25,307 bases of DNA from a virus. A program made the position numbers and the translations under genes. Under the pieces are notes generated by a model, which was not told the DNA's origin, made no database searches, and worked only from the letters and a program-made list of their open reading frames with translations. The DNA lies in IMG/VR virus record IMGVR_UViG_3300006865_000387, positions 1 through 25,307 of that record. The stretch is one strand, 5' to 3'. Each line of letters begins with the position of its first letter. Within the stretch, counting starts at the first letter, position 1. Below are positions 6,228 through 13,557 of this stretch, one piece after another.

Positions 6228-6405
6228 GGGCCATCGCCGCATTTGCCCCAGGATCGACGATCGGCCGGGGGGCCGGTATCGAGGTACCCCCCCCGGGGGG
6301 TGTCAACGCTCGTGACAGCCTTGTGACAGTTTGTGACACCGGTTGGGAACACGGTTGCACACCCGCCGGTAGGCGTTTCACCCCCCGGCGGCTCGGAGAC
6401 CCCCG
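6228..6405 (+). other. Non-coding gap between terminase and portal genes
   Basis: The 178 bases hold no credible gene. They contain GGCC-rich inverted repeats (6262-6275), a C8G6 block at 6287-6300 and the GTGACA repeat cluster described separately. It is the largest gap in the window and splits the packaging and head genes, so it could house a promoter, an operator, a recombination junction between modules or a packaging-related site. The sequence alone does not decide. Confidence 0.6.
6301..6338 (+). promoter_or_regulatory. Phased GTGACA repeats, candidate operator
   Basis: GTGACA occurs at 6312, 6323 and 6333, i.e. 11 and 10 bases apart, so all three copies face the same side of the helix. 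The last two lie in near-identical 10-base units, ttgtgacagt and ttgtgacacc. A TGTCA at 6301-6305 forms an inverted repeat with the first copy. Such spacing suits cooperative binding of a protein, and the site is about 70-105 bases upstream of the portal start. No protein partner is shown by the sequence. Confidence 0.5.
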
Positions 6406-7926
6406 GTGACCCCCCTCCGACAGCGCCTCGGGGAGTACCTGGCCGGCGACCTGATCGCCGCCCGGGTCCGCGAGGTCGAGACCCGGCTGAAGGCCGAGGC
6501 CGATGCTCGCGTGCGGGAGGCGTACTCGGCGGGCATGTCGCGCGCCGACGAGCAGCTCGCCGCGCAGGGCTTCCGCCGGTTAACCGCGAACCCCAGCGAC
6601 CGTGACCTCAACCCGCTCGCCCAGGACGCGATGCTGGACATCGCGTACTGGCTGTGGGAGGCGAACCCGCTCGCGCAATGGCTCATCGAGGTGGTCGTCG
6701 ACTTCGTCTGGGGCGAAGGCGGGAAGGTCGAGGCGGCCGACGACAAGGTGCGCGCAGTCGTCGAGCGCTTCTGGCAGGACCCGGTCAACGCCCTCGAGCA
6801 GCGCTACGACGACTTCATTCGTGAGCTGGGCCTGCAGGGCGAGCTCTGTCTGCCCGTGGCAGTCAACGAGTACGACGGCCACGTGCGCCTCGCCTACGTG
6901 GACCCGTGCGAGATCGACGAGGTCATCACCGACCCCGACAACGCGCTCGTGCCCGTCAGCGTGGTGCTGAAGGGGCGCGACGGCCGGCGCAAGCGCCAGC
7001 TCAAGGTGGTGCGCGAGGACACGTCGCCGCTCTCGGACCATCGGGGCCTGCTCATGCCCGCGCTGCCGGGCGAGACCGACCCCGTCACCGGGCGCGGCTA
7101 TGACGGCTCGTGCCTGCTCACCCAGGTCAACAAGCTCTCCGGCGCTCGCCGCGGCCGCTCCGACCTCCTCCCGCTCATCGACTGGCTCGACGGCTACGAC
7201 GCGCTGCTGTTCGACTTCATGGATCGCGCGCGTCAGCTCGGTGCCTACATCTGGGACGTCGAGCTGCAGGGCATGGACGAGACGCAGATCGCCGCCTGGC
7301 TGACGAAGAACAGCCGCGTGCGGCGGGGCATGGTGCGCGCCCACAACGAGAGGGTGAAGTGGCAGGGCACGGCGCCGGACATCAAGTCGTACGAGACCGA
7401 CGAGATGGCCCGCCTGCTGCGCGGGCACATAATCGGCTCCAAGAGCTTGCCCGAGCACTTCTACGGCCTGGGCGGTGACGTGACCCTCGCCACCGCCAAG
7501 GAGATGAGCCTGCCGACGATCAAGCGGATGACCCGTCGGCAGAAGACGGTGAAGTTCATGATCCGCGAGCACGCGCGCTTCGCCGTTCACCAGGCCATCC
7601 GCGTAGGCGCGCTACCGCGAGACGTCGACCAGACGCTGACCGCGACGCTGCCGGAGATGTCCATGCGCGACACCTCGGCAGTCGCCACGGCGCTCGGCAG
7701 TCTCACCGTCGCGCTGACCCAGGCCGAGGAGCTCGGCTGGATCCGGAAGGAGACCGCGGCCAAGCTCTTCGGCCTGCTGGCCAGCCAGTTGGGCGCGGAG
7801 ATCGACTCGGCCGCCGAAGTGGCGGCCGCCACGGACCCCGCCCGCGGCACCGAGCGGGACTACAACGCACGCAGCGCCGAGAGCCTGCGCGCCCGCCTGG
7901 CCTCGGCCCGAGAGGCGCGCGCGTGA
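6406..7926 (+). CDS. Portal protein
   Basis: This 506-residue protein starts at GTG 6406. It forms the dodecameric DNA gateway at one capsid vertex and contacts TerL and the neck. Portal-like features are a helical N-terminus, the N-P-L-A-Q-W-L-I-E-V-V-V-D-F-V-W-G-E-G segment (about 85-103), and a central D-L-L-P-L-I-D-W-L-D-G-Y-D region followed by a long helix. Then come R-A-H-N-E-R-V-K-W-Q-G and I-I-G-S-K-S-L-P-E-H-F-Y-G-L, where portals carry the 'stem to wing' transition. It does not look like the DUF935 portal usual in Mu, so this module may come from another lineage. Position between TerL and the gp7-like protein supports the call, and its stop overlaps the next GTG. Confidence 0.85.
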   Translation: MTPLRQRLGEYLAGDLIAARVREVETRLKAEADARVREAYSAGMSRADEQLAAQGFRRLTANPSDRDLNPLAQDAMLDIAYWLWEANPLAQWLIEVVVDFVWGEGGKVEAADDKVRAVVERFWQDPVNALEQRYDDFIRELGLQGELCLPVAVNEYDGHVRLAYVDPCEIDEVITDPDNALVPVSVVLKGRDGRRKRQLKVVREDTSPLSDHRGLLMPALPGETDPVTGRGYDGSCLLTQVNKLSGARRGRSDLLPLIDWLDGYDALLFDFMDRARQLGAYIWDVELQGMDETQIAAWLTKNSRVRRGMVRAHNERVKWQGTAPDIKSYETDEMARLLRGHIIGSKSLPEHFYGLGGDVTLATAKEMSLPTIKRMTRRQKTVKFMIREHARFAVHQAIRVGALPRDVDQTLTATLPEMSMRDTSAVATALGSLTVALTQAEELGWIRKETAAKLFGLLASQLGAEIDSAAEVAAATDPARGTERDYNARSAESLRARLASAREARA

Positions 7927-8774
7927 CGGGCCGCGTCCGCCTCGCCTCGACCCCGCAGGACCGCTTCGTCGAGCGCGTCGAGGCGATCCGGGCCCGGCTC
8001 GACCGGCTGCCCGATGCCGCCCTTCGCGCCGCCATGGAGGAGCTCGAGGCCATCCGACAGCGCGTGCTCGGCGAGCTGGTCGGGGCGGAGGGCTTCGAGG
8101 CGTTCCGGCTGCGCGAGCTCACCACCCGCCTCGAGCGCGTCCTGGACGCCTTCGCCGAGCGGTACCAGACCGCCGTCGCGCCCTACCAGCGCGAGGCCGT
8201 GACGCTGGGACGCGCGCTGGTGAGCGAGCCGATGGTGCAGTCGGGGCTCACCCTGGGCGTCCCGGAGATCCCGCGGCGCCTGGTGGAGGCCGCGCTCGAC
8301 TACCACGCGGACCTGATCCAGGGCGTCAGCCAGGACGCCCGCCGGCGCATCACCCAGTCGCTGCGCCTCGGCGCCATCGAGGGCAAGAGCCCATTCGAAG
8401 TCATGCGCGACGTCGCCGGCTCGCTGCGCCGCCCCGGACCGTTCGCGTCGATCGCGGCCCGCGCCGAGGCCATCACCCGGACCGAGCTGGGACGGCTGCA
8501 GTCCATCGCCTCGGACGGCGCGCTCGGCGAGGCCAAGCGCCTGGTCCCCGATCTCCTCAAGCAGTGGGCGCACAGCGGGGCGATCGATTTCCGCGTGACG
8601 CACAAGCTCGCGGACGGGGCGACCCGGGAGGTCGACGACGACTTCGAGATCGCGCCGAAGCCGGGCTTGCCCAAGGAGCGGCTGCGGTACCCGCGAGATC
8701 CACGGGCGAGCGCTGCCAACACCGTGAATTGCGGGTGCCTCGTGCTGCCCTTCAAGGCCGACTGGCCGGCATAG
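7923..8774 (+). CDS. Head morphogenesis protein, SPP1 gp7 / Mu F-like
   Basis: The GTG start at 7923 overlaps the portal stop. The 283-residue protein has a helical N-terminal half and a C-terminal domain with A-R-A-E-A-I-T-R-T-E-L-G-R (about 179-191), W-A-H-S-G-A (217-222), V-T-H-K-L-A-D-G and a final T-V-N-C-G-C-L-V-L-P-F motif. The R-T-E helix, histidine and 'N-C-x-C' ending are the signature of the SPP1 gp7/Mu F family. These are minor head proteins carried in a few copies near the portal and linked to DNA delivery. Its place directly after the portal is standard. Confidence 0.88.
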   Translation: MTGRVRLASTPQDRFVERVEAIRARLDRLPDAALRAAMEELEAIRQRVLGELVGAEGFEAFRLRELTTRLERVLDAFAERYQTAVAPYQREAVTLGRALVSEPMVQSGLTLGVPEIPRRLVEAALDYHADLIQGVSQDARRRITQSLRLGAIEGKSPFEVMRDVAGSLRRPGPFASIAARAEAITRTELGRLQSIASDGALGEAKRLVPDLLKQWAHSGAIDFRVTHKLADGATREVDDDFEIAPKPGLPKERLRYPRDPRASAANTVNCGCLVLPFKADWPA

Positions 8775-8787
8775 AGAGGAGAGCGTC

Positions 8788-9057
8788 ATGGACGAGAAGC
8801 CGAAGGACGAGAAGCCGCGGGACGAGAGACCACGGGGCGACGAGCTCAGCGACGCGGCGCTCATCGCCCGCGCCAAGCGGGCCTACGGCCTGAAGGACCA
8901 CGAGGTCATGGCGGCCGCGGTGAGGGACGGCGTCGTCACGCTGGTGACCATCGGTGCCCACAAGGCGCGCTGGAAGCCGGGCGACGAGGTGAAGCCGCTG
9001 CACGACCTGCACGCGGGGCGCTCGATCAAGCCGCAGGCGCCGCCGGCCGCGAAGTAG
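8788..9057 (+). CDS. Small hypothetical head-region protein, 89 aa
   Basis: The ATG at 8788 is preceded by agaggagag, a good ribosome-binding site. The first 20 residues are a Lys/Asp/Glu/Pro/Arg-rich repeat (D-E-K-P-K-D-E-K-P-R-D-E-R-P-R), probably disordered. The rest has a helix (L-S-D-A-A-L-I-A-R-A-K-R-A-Y-G-L) and a beta-like part (G-V-V-T-L-V-T-I-G). It ends with a W-K-P-G-D-E-V and L-H-D-L-H-A-G-R motif. It lies between the head morphogenesis and capsid genes, where small accessory head proteins often sit. No family is recognised. Confidence 0.7.
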   Translation: MDEKPKDEKPRDERPRGDELSDAALIARAKRAYGLKDHEVMAAAVRDGVVTLVTIGAHKARWKPGDEVKPLHDLHAGRSIKPQAPPAAK

Positions 9058-9090
9058 CGGCACGACCGCAACGACGGAGGGGCGACGACG

Positions 9091-11442
9091 ATGGCGCTGA
9101 GCTTCGAGGACCGGCAGCAGAAGATCCGGACCGCGCTCGAGCAGAAGTTTCCCCGGCGCGAGGGCCAGTACGAGGCCGGGCCGTGGCTGGTGGCCACGTT
9201 CGACGACGTCGCGGTGATCCAGCGCGACGGCAAGCTCTGGCGCCTGCCGTACACCGTGACCAACGAGCAGGACGTCACGCTCGGGGAGCTCGAGCTCGTG
9301 GAGGTGCAGTACGAGCCGGTCAGCGAGGCGGTGGCCTTCGAGCGCTCGCGCGAGAAGGACGGCTCGGCCTGGGAGGTGCGGATCCTGAAGTTCGGGCGCT
9401 CGGGCAACGGCTTTCTCTGGACGCGGGAGAGTGGCGAGGCGCTCCTGCCGCACCTCGAGGGCGCGCCGATCGGGCTGTATACCAGCGCGGCTGGCGTCGC
9501 CGGTCACCTGCCCGAGCATGCGGTCGTCGTCGCCGGCGGCGGCCTCGTCCGCAACATCGTGGGCCATACCGCGACGGCCCGCCTCGAGGCCGACGGCGTC
9601 TACGCGACCGCGCACATCCACGAGGACGCGAGCTGGCTGCGCAAGAAGCTCCTCACGCTCGAGCAGGGCGGCGTGCTCGGCAAGACGCTCGGGCTCTCGG
9701 TCGACACCCTCTGCGGCTTCATCCCCGTCCGCGTCCAGGAGGGCCTGAGCCGCTGGGTGCGGACGGTCAAGCAGCTCATCTCGACGGACATCGTCACGGC
9801 GCCCTCCGCGGACGGGCGCTTCATCCGGGCGACGGCGGGGCCGTTGCTCACCACCCAGGAGGACTGCATGACGCGCAGCCAGCTGATCGCGGTCATCAAG
9901 GAACACCGGCCCCAGCTGCTCGAGGGGCGGGTCGTCGAGAGCCTGACCGACGCCGACGTCGAGGGCCTCGTGCGCGAGGCGCTCAAGCCGCCCGCCGCGC
10001 CGGCGCCGGTGGAGAAGCCCGAGTGGGCGAAGGCGCTCGAGGTCGAGCTGAGCCAGACGCGGGTGCGTGAGGCCCTCGTGGCCTCGAAGCTGCCCGGACC
10101 CATCACGGAGAAGCTCGGCAAGCAGTTCGCCGGGCGCGTCGTGGAGGCCAAGGAGCTCGAGGACGCGATCAAGGCCGAGCGCGAGGTTCTGGCGCGCCTC
10201 ACCGAGAGCGGCACGCCGTCGGGCTTCGGGGAGCGCCGCCGCGCCGAGATCCTGACGGCGCCCCGCGACAAGGTCCAGGCCGCCATGGACCGGCTGTTCG
10301 GGGTCACGCCGGAGCGCTTCGGCCGGATCCTCGAGTCGCTGCCCATGAGCGAGTACGCCGTGGCGCGCGTGCGCGAGAGCCTCGCCCCCAACGCCGAGGC
10401 CCACAAGGACCGCGGCCTGGACTTCGGCGGGTCCCTGCGACGCGCCTACGTCGAGCTGACGGGCGACGTCGAGGTCAGCGGCTTCATCCAGCCCGGACGC
10501 GCCTCCGAAGCGATCGCCACCACGACCTGGGTGAACATCCTCGCCAACTCGCTCCACCGTCTGCTGCTCCAGGACTACGCCGCCGTGGACTACAAGGAGC
10601 GCTCGATCGCCCAGTTCGGGCGCGCCACGGACTTCCGCACCAAGGAGACGGTGCACCTCAACTACTTCAGCGACCTGCAGGAGTTCGACCCCCAGGCGCA
10701 GGATTACCCGAACATCGCCGAGCCCGGCGACGGCGCGGTGTCCTACGCGGTGAGCGGGCGCGGCGGCGTCCTCACCATCACGCGCCGCACCATCATCAAC
10801 GACGATCTGGGCGCCGTGCAGCGCCTGATGTCGCGAATGGGGCGGGCGGCGCGGCGGACGCTGGCGCGCTTCATCTGGTCGTTCTGGACCGGCAACGCCG
10901 CCTTCGACATCGATGGCCTGGCGTGGTTCCACGCGACCCACGCCAACACGGGATCGACGGCCCTCACGGCCAACCTCGCCGGCGCGAACGAGGTGCTGGC
11001 CAAGATCATCCAGCTCGCCGACATGCTGGAGGCCGGCTCGAACGAGAAGCTGGGGCTGCCGTCGATGGACGCGCTGTGGCTCGACGTCCCGCACGCGCTC
11101 TATGGCGTGGCCAAGCAGATCAACGACTCGCCCGAGTTCGGCGCGGGCAACGTCAATCCGGTGCTCAAGCACTTCGGCCAGAACGGCGAGCGCATCAACG
11201 CCAACCCGCTCTTCGCCGATGCCACGGACTGGGGCGTGCACGTCGACCCGCGCGCCGGCGGCCGCGAGTCGATCGTCGTCGACTTCCTCAACGGCCGGGA
11301 GGAGCCCGAGTTCTTCGTCGCCGACCAGCCCACCGTGGGCCAGACGTTCATCGGCGACAAGAACCAGATGAAGATCCGCCACGAGTACGGCGGCGACATC
11401 CAGGACTTCCGCGGCGCGACGAAGAACGTGGTGGCCGGGTAG
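9091..11442 (+). CDS. Fused prohead protease - scaffold - major capsid protein
   Basis: A 783-residue open frame starts at ATG 9091 behind ggagggg. Residues 1-90 form a small beta domain (W-L-V-A-T-F-D-D-V-A-V-I-Q-R-D-G-K-L-W-R-L-P-Y). Residues about 90-255 read as a prohead protease, with A-T-A-H-I-H-E-D, W-L-R-K-K-L-L-T-L-E-Q-G-G-V and L-G-L-S-V-D, where His and Ser could be catalytic. Residues about 260-430 are helical and scaffold-like. Residues about 440-783 are the capsid protein, with S-G-F-I-Q-P-G-R-A, N-I-L-A-N-S-L-H-R, D-Y-P-N-I-A-E-P-G-D and a C-terminal F-I-G-D-K-N-Q-M-K-I-R-H-E-Y-G-G. Such fusions keep scaffold, protease and coat in one transcript and need proteolytic maturation. 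Domain limits are approximate. Confidence 0.85.
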   Translation: MALSFEDRQQKIRTALEQKFPRREGQYEAGPWLVATFDDVAVIQRDGKLWRLPYTVTNEQDVTLGELELVEVQYEPVSEAVAFERSREKDGSAWEVRILKFGRSGNGFLWTRESGEALLPHLEGAPIGLYTSAAGVAGHLPEHAVVVAGGGLVRNIVGHTATARLEADGVYATAHIHEDASWLRKKLLTLEQGGVLGKTLGLSVDTLCGFIPVRVQEGLSRWVRTVKQLISTDIVTAPSADGRFIRATAGPLLTTQEDCMTRSQLIAVIKEHRPQLLEGRVVESLTDADVEGLVREALKPPAAPAPVEKPEWAKALEVELSQTRVREALVASKLPGPITEKLGKQFAGRVVEAKELEDAIKAEREVLARLTESGTPSGFGERRRAEILTAPRDKVQAAMDRLFGVTPERFGRILESLPMSEYAVARVRESLAPNAEAHKDRGLDFGGSLRRAYVELTGDVEVSGFIQPGRASEAIATTTWVNILANSLHRLLLQDYAAVDYKERSIAQFGRATDFRTKETVHLNYFSDLQEFDPQAQDYPNIAEPGDGAVSYAVSGRGGVLTITRRTIINDDLGAVQRLMSRMGRAARRTLARFIWSFWTGNAAFDIDGLAWFHATHANTGSTALTANLAGANEVLAKIIQLADMLEAGSNEKLGLPSMDALWLDVPHALYGVAKQINDSPEFGAGNVNPVLKHFGQNGERINANPLFADATDWGVHVDPRAGGRESIVVDFLNGREEPEFFVADQPTVGQTFIGDKNQMKIRHEYGGDIQDFRGATKNVVAG
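9857..9870 (+). promoter_or_regulatory. Internal Shine-Dalgarno and in-frame ATG for scaffold-capsid product
   Basis: A perfect AGGAGG at 9857-9862 sits five bases before an ATG at 9868 that is in frame with the fusion gene, at its residue 260. Initiation here would give a 524-residue protein starting M-T-R-S-Q-L-I-A-V-I and lacking the protease. The placement at the protease/scaffold border matches in-frame nested scaffold starts such as lambda C/Nu3. This is a sequence-based prediction. Confidence 0.65.
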
Positions 11443-11466
11443 TCCTCCACCAGCTGAGGACCGCGG

Positions 11467-11484
11467 GGCGGCCTCCGGGCCGCC
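11467..11484 (+). terminator. GC hairpin after the capsid gene
   Basis: GGCGGCC (11467-11473), loop TCCG and GGCCGCC (11478-11484) form a perfect 7-bp stem 25 bases after the capsid stop. No T-tract follows, so it may be a weak or attenuating terminator, or an RNA-stabilising structure. Confidence 0.5.
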
Positions 11485-11525
11485 TCGCACGACGGGAACG
11501 TGGTCAACGAGGAGGACCAGGAACG

Positions 11526-12050
11526 ATGGCCAGGAAGCTCCTGAGCGTGACGCTCATCGCGGTGCTCGCACTGCTGCTGCCGTTCGGCGCGAAGACCGGC
11601 GGCGTCATCCCCTGCCACGACCAGATCGGCGTCGTCGCCTGGCTCAGCCCTTCCGTCGTCGAAGCGGCCGCGCCCCAGCTGCCGGCGCTCGGCGCCAACC
11701 TCCACATCCTCACCTTCCACGCGTCGGGCCAGTTCAACGCGTCGAAGACCAACCTGGTGAAGTTCCCGGCGCCGTTCGACCTGCGCGTGCTCTACGTCAC
11801 GGCAGCGATCCAGGCCAAGGGCGGCACCCAGGGCACGACGACCCTCACCGTGCTCAACGCCGGCCAGGCGGTGACGAACGCCATGGACATCGGCTCGCCG
11901 GCGGCGGCCACGGTCGTGGAAGCGACCCTGGTCGCGGCACAGCAGAACGTGGCCAAGGACGCGGCGATCACCGCGGACCTGGTCATCACAGGCGGCACCT
12001 CGCCGACGATCGACCACATCAGCCTCGTCATCGTCGTCGCGCGACGGTAG
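11526..12050 (+). CDS. Beta-rich protein with signal-like N-terminus (decoration protein or moron)
   Basis: The ATG at 11526 has gaggagg upstream. The 174-residue product begins M-A-R-K-L-L-S-V-T-L-I-A-V-L-A-L-L-L-P-F-G, a classic n- and h-region of a signal peptide or TM anchor. The remaining beta-rich domain (about 60-174) alternates Val/Ile/Thr with Gly and Ala and ends V-I-V-V-A-R-R. Directly after a major capsid gene one expects a head decoration protein, and the C-terminal domain could be one. A hydrophobic leader would be strange for a capsid protein, however. The gene also stands apart from its neighbours: it has its own intergenic spaces with a GC hairpin on each side (11467-11484 and 12100-12127), the layout of a moron. 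Confidence 0.6.
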   Translation: MARKLLSVTLIAVLALLLPFGAKTGGVIPCHDQIGVVAWLSPSVVEAAAPQLPALGANLHILTFHASGQFNASKTNLVKFPAPFDLRVLYVTAAIQAKGGTQGTTTLTVLNAGQAVTNAMDIGSPAAATVVEATLVAAQQNVAKDAAITADLVITGGTSPTIDHISLVIVVARR

Positions 12051-12060
12051 CGATTCCGAG

Positions 12061-12094
12061 GGCGCGCGCCACGGACAGCACGGCGCGCGCCACG
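12061..12094 (+). repeat. Short direct repeat ggcgcgcgccacg
   Basis: The 13-base sequence ggcgcgcgccacg occurs at 12061-12073 and 12082-12094, starts 21 bases (two helical turns) apart. The core GGCGCGCGCC is itself palindromic. It lies between a CDS end and a strong hairpin. It could be a protein-binding site or simple GC-rich sequence. Confidence 0.5.
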
Positions 12095-12099
12095 CAGCA

Positions 12100-12127
12100 C
12101 CCGGCGGGCCGCGAATGGCCCGCCGGG
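12100..12127 (+). terminator. Strong 11-bp hairpin before the neck genes
   Basis: CCCGGCGGGCC (12100-12110), loop GCGAAT and GGCCCGCCGGG (12117-12127) form a perfect 11-bp stem. It lacks a T-run, as many terminators in GC-rich genomes do. It separates the head genes from the neck/tail genes, which resume with a strong gggaggggaggg ribosome-binding site at 12137-12148. Confidence 0.6.
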
Positions 12128-12154
12128 GTCATTCCGCGGGAGGGGAGGGACTGG

Positions 12155-12367
12155 ATGAGCTGGTGGACCCAGGCGGTGGGCAAGAAGGAGAAGGTCGCCG
12201 GCAAGGTGGTCGAGGAGCCGTACATGCCGGACGCGGTCAAGGACGGCATCGTCGGGGCGCTGCGCGCCTTTCCGGACGGCTGCGACGTGGCGCTCGAGAC
12301 GTCCGGCCACATCGACAGCCACTCCGCGAAGCTCGAGCTGAAGATCCAGAAGGTGCAGGTCCTCTAG
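12155..12367 (+). CDS. Small hypothetical protein, 70 aa
   Basis: The ATG at 12155 follows a purine-rich ribosome-binding site. The product opens with M-S-W-W-T, has a lysine-rich stretch (G-K-K-E-K-V-A-G-K-V-V) and ends in a beta-like G-H-I-D-S-H-S-A-K-L-E-L-K-I-Q-K-V-Q-V-L. It sits between capsid-region and neck genes, where small head-completion proteins occur. No family is recognised. Confidence 0.7.
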   Translation: MSWWTQAVGKKEKVAGKVVEEPYMPDAVKDGIVGALRAFPDGCDVALETSGHIDSHSAKLELKIQKVQVL

Positions 12368-12370
12368 GCC

Positions 12371-13060
12371 ATGCTCGCCGACTGGCGCCTCCTCGTCGAC
12401 CAAGAGCTGAAGGACACCGCCGGCATCCTCGGCCAGGGCGACAAGGACGCGTCGATCGGCGAGGCGGTGAAGGAGTACTCGAAGCACCGGCCTCGCGAGC
12501 GCGTGCACGAGATCGCCGGCAACGGCTCGGCCTTCGAGTTCGTGTTGCCGGGCGACTGGGAGGAGGGCTTCTCGGCGATCCGCGGCGAGGTCGAATACCC
12601 GGCCGGCAAGCGGATCCCGGAGTTCATCGAAGCCGACGCCTGGATCCTCTATCGCGATCCCGCGGCCGGGCTGCGGTTCCGGCTCAAGCACCACACGCCG
12701 GGCGCCACGGAGACGGTCCGGTTCACGTACACCATCCGCCACAGCCTGGACGCGGTGACGGATACCGTCCCCGTCGCTGACCGCGAGGCCGTGGTGAAGC
12801 TGGCCGCCAGTTATGGCGCCCGGAAGATCGCCGCCTACTACGCGCAAAGTCAGACTCCCACGCTCGGCGCCGACGCCGTCGACTACCGGAGCAAGGCCCA
12901 GGACTACACGATGCTCGCCGACCGTCTGCTCAAGGCGTTCAAGGAGCACCTCGGGCTGCGCGACGGGGACCAGGTGCCGGCAGCCAGCGTGTCGATCGAC
13001 ACGAGCGTCGACCTGCAGCCCGGCGGCGACCGGTTCTATCACCCGCGGCGGTGGCGGTGA
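12371..13060 (+). CDS. Probable head-tail connector / adaptor protein
   Basis: This 229-residue protein starts at ATG 12371, three bases after the previous stop. It has a helical N-terminus and a central part with F-V-L-P-G-D-W-E-E-G-F-S-A-I-R-G-E-V-E-Y-P and A-W-I-L-Y-R-D-P. Next comes the helix A-V-V-K-L-A-A-S-Y-G-A-R-K-I-A-A-Y-Y and a C-terminal tail with Y-R-S-K-A-Q-D-Y-T-M-L-A-D-R-L-L-K-A-F-K. The 'Y-R-x-K-A-x-x-Y-x-x-L-A' type tail occurs in phage neck proteins that sit under the portal. Position before the gp10-like gene supports a connector. The exact family is not recognised. Confidence 0.6.
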   Translation: MLADWRLLVDQELKDTAGILGQGDKDASIGEAVKEYSKHRPRERVHEIAGNGSAFEFVLPGDWEEGFSAIRGEVEYPAGKRIPEFIEADAWILYRDPAAGLRFRLKHHTPGATETVRFTYTIRHSLDAVTDTVPVADREAVVKLAASYGARKIAAYYAQSQTPTLGADAVDYRSKAQDYTMLADRLLKAFKEHLGLRDGDQVPAASVSIDTSVDLQPGGDRFYHPRRWR

Positions 13061-13554
13061 TGGCCCAGCTCTCGTTCGACGTCGAGCTCCGCGGGCCGCT
13101 GTTCGTCCCGCAGCTCAGGGAAGCGTTCGCCGAAGAGATCGATCGCGAGCTCGCCGAGCTGACGGCCATCGGCCAGCGCATGGTGGTGAAGGAGACGCCG
13201 CGAGGGGCGTCCGGGCTGCTGCGCGGCTCCGTGATCACGGAGCTGCGGGGGACCCCGCTCCGGGTGGGCGTGGTCCTGTCGTCGATGTTCTATGCCCCCT
13301 ACGTCGAGCGCGGGCGGCGCCCGGGCCGGCGCCCGCCGGTGGCCGCCCTGCGGCTCTGGGTAGTCCGCAAGCTCGGCATCCGCGACGCCAAGCAGGCCCG
13401 GGCCGTGGCCTTCGTCATCGCCCGGAAGATCGGGCGTGTGGGCACGGGCGGCGCCGCGATGTTCTTCAAGGCGTCCCAGCGGCTCGAGCCGATCGCCCAG
13501 GCGCGGTGGCAAGCCCTGGGCCAGCGCATCGCCCGACGGCTCGGAGGGGCCTGA
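13060..13554 (+). CDS. HK97 gp10-like neck / tail-completion protein
   Basis: The ATG at 13060 overlaps the previous stop (TGATG). The 164-residue product has R-M-V-V-K-E-T-P-R-G-A-S-G-L-L-R-G-S, then F-Y-A-P-Y-V-E-R-G-R-R-P-G-R-R-P-P. The 'T-P-x-x-x-S-G-x-L-R' and 'Y-A-x-x-V-E-x-G' motifs are the signature of the HK97 gp10 family, which closes the neck or joins it to the tail. The C-terminus (A-A-M-F-F-K-A-S-Q-R-L-E-P-I-A) fits the family's final 'P-F-x-x-x-A' helix. Confidence 0.82.
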   Translation: MAQLSFDVELRGPLFVPQLREAFAEEIDRELAELTAIGQRMVVKETPRGASGLLRGSVITELRGTPLRVGVVLSSMFYAPYVERGRRPGRRPPVAALRLWVVRKLGIRDAKQARAVAFVIARKIGRVGTGGAAMFFKASQRLEPIAQARWQALGQRIARRLGGA

Positions 13555-13557
13555 GCG

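Noticed and set aside
4656-6242. A 528-codon minus-strand open frame opposite the large terminase
   Set aside because: Terminase motifs on the + strand are complete and in order; the antisense frame is a compositional shadow.
6224-6409. Short + strand open frame across the terminase-portal gap
   Set aside because: Composition is low in hydrophobic residues, there is no ribosome-binding site, and the region contains repeats and homopolymers typical of non-coding DNA.
8752-11490. A 912-codon open frame on the minus strand opposite the capsid fusion
   Set aside because: It is the mirror of a well-supported + strand gene in very GC-rich DNA, is rich in Arg/Ala/Leu/His with no domain, and has no matching neighbours.
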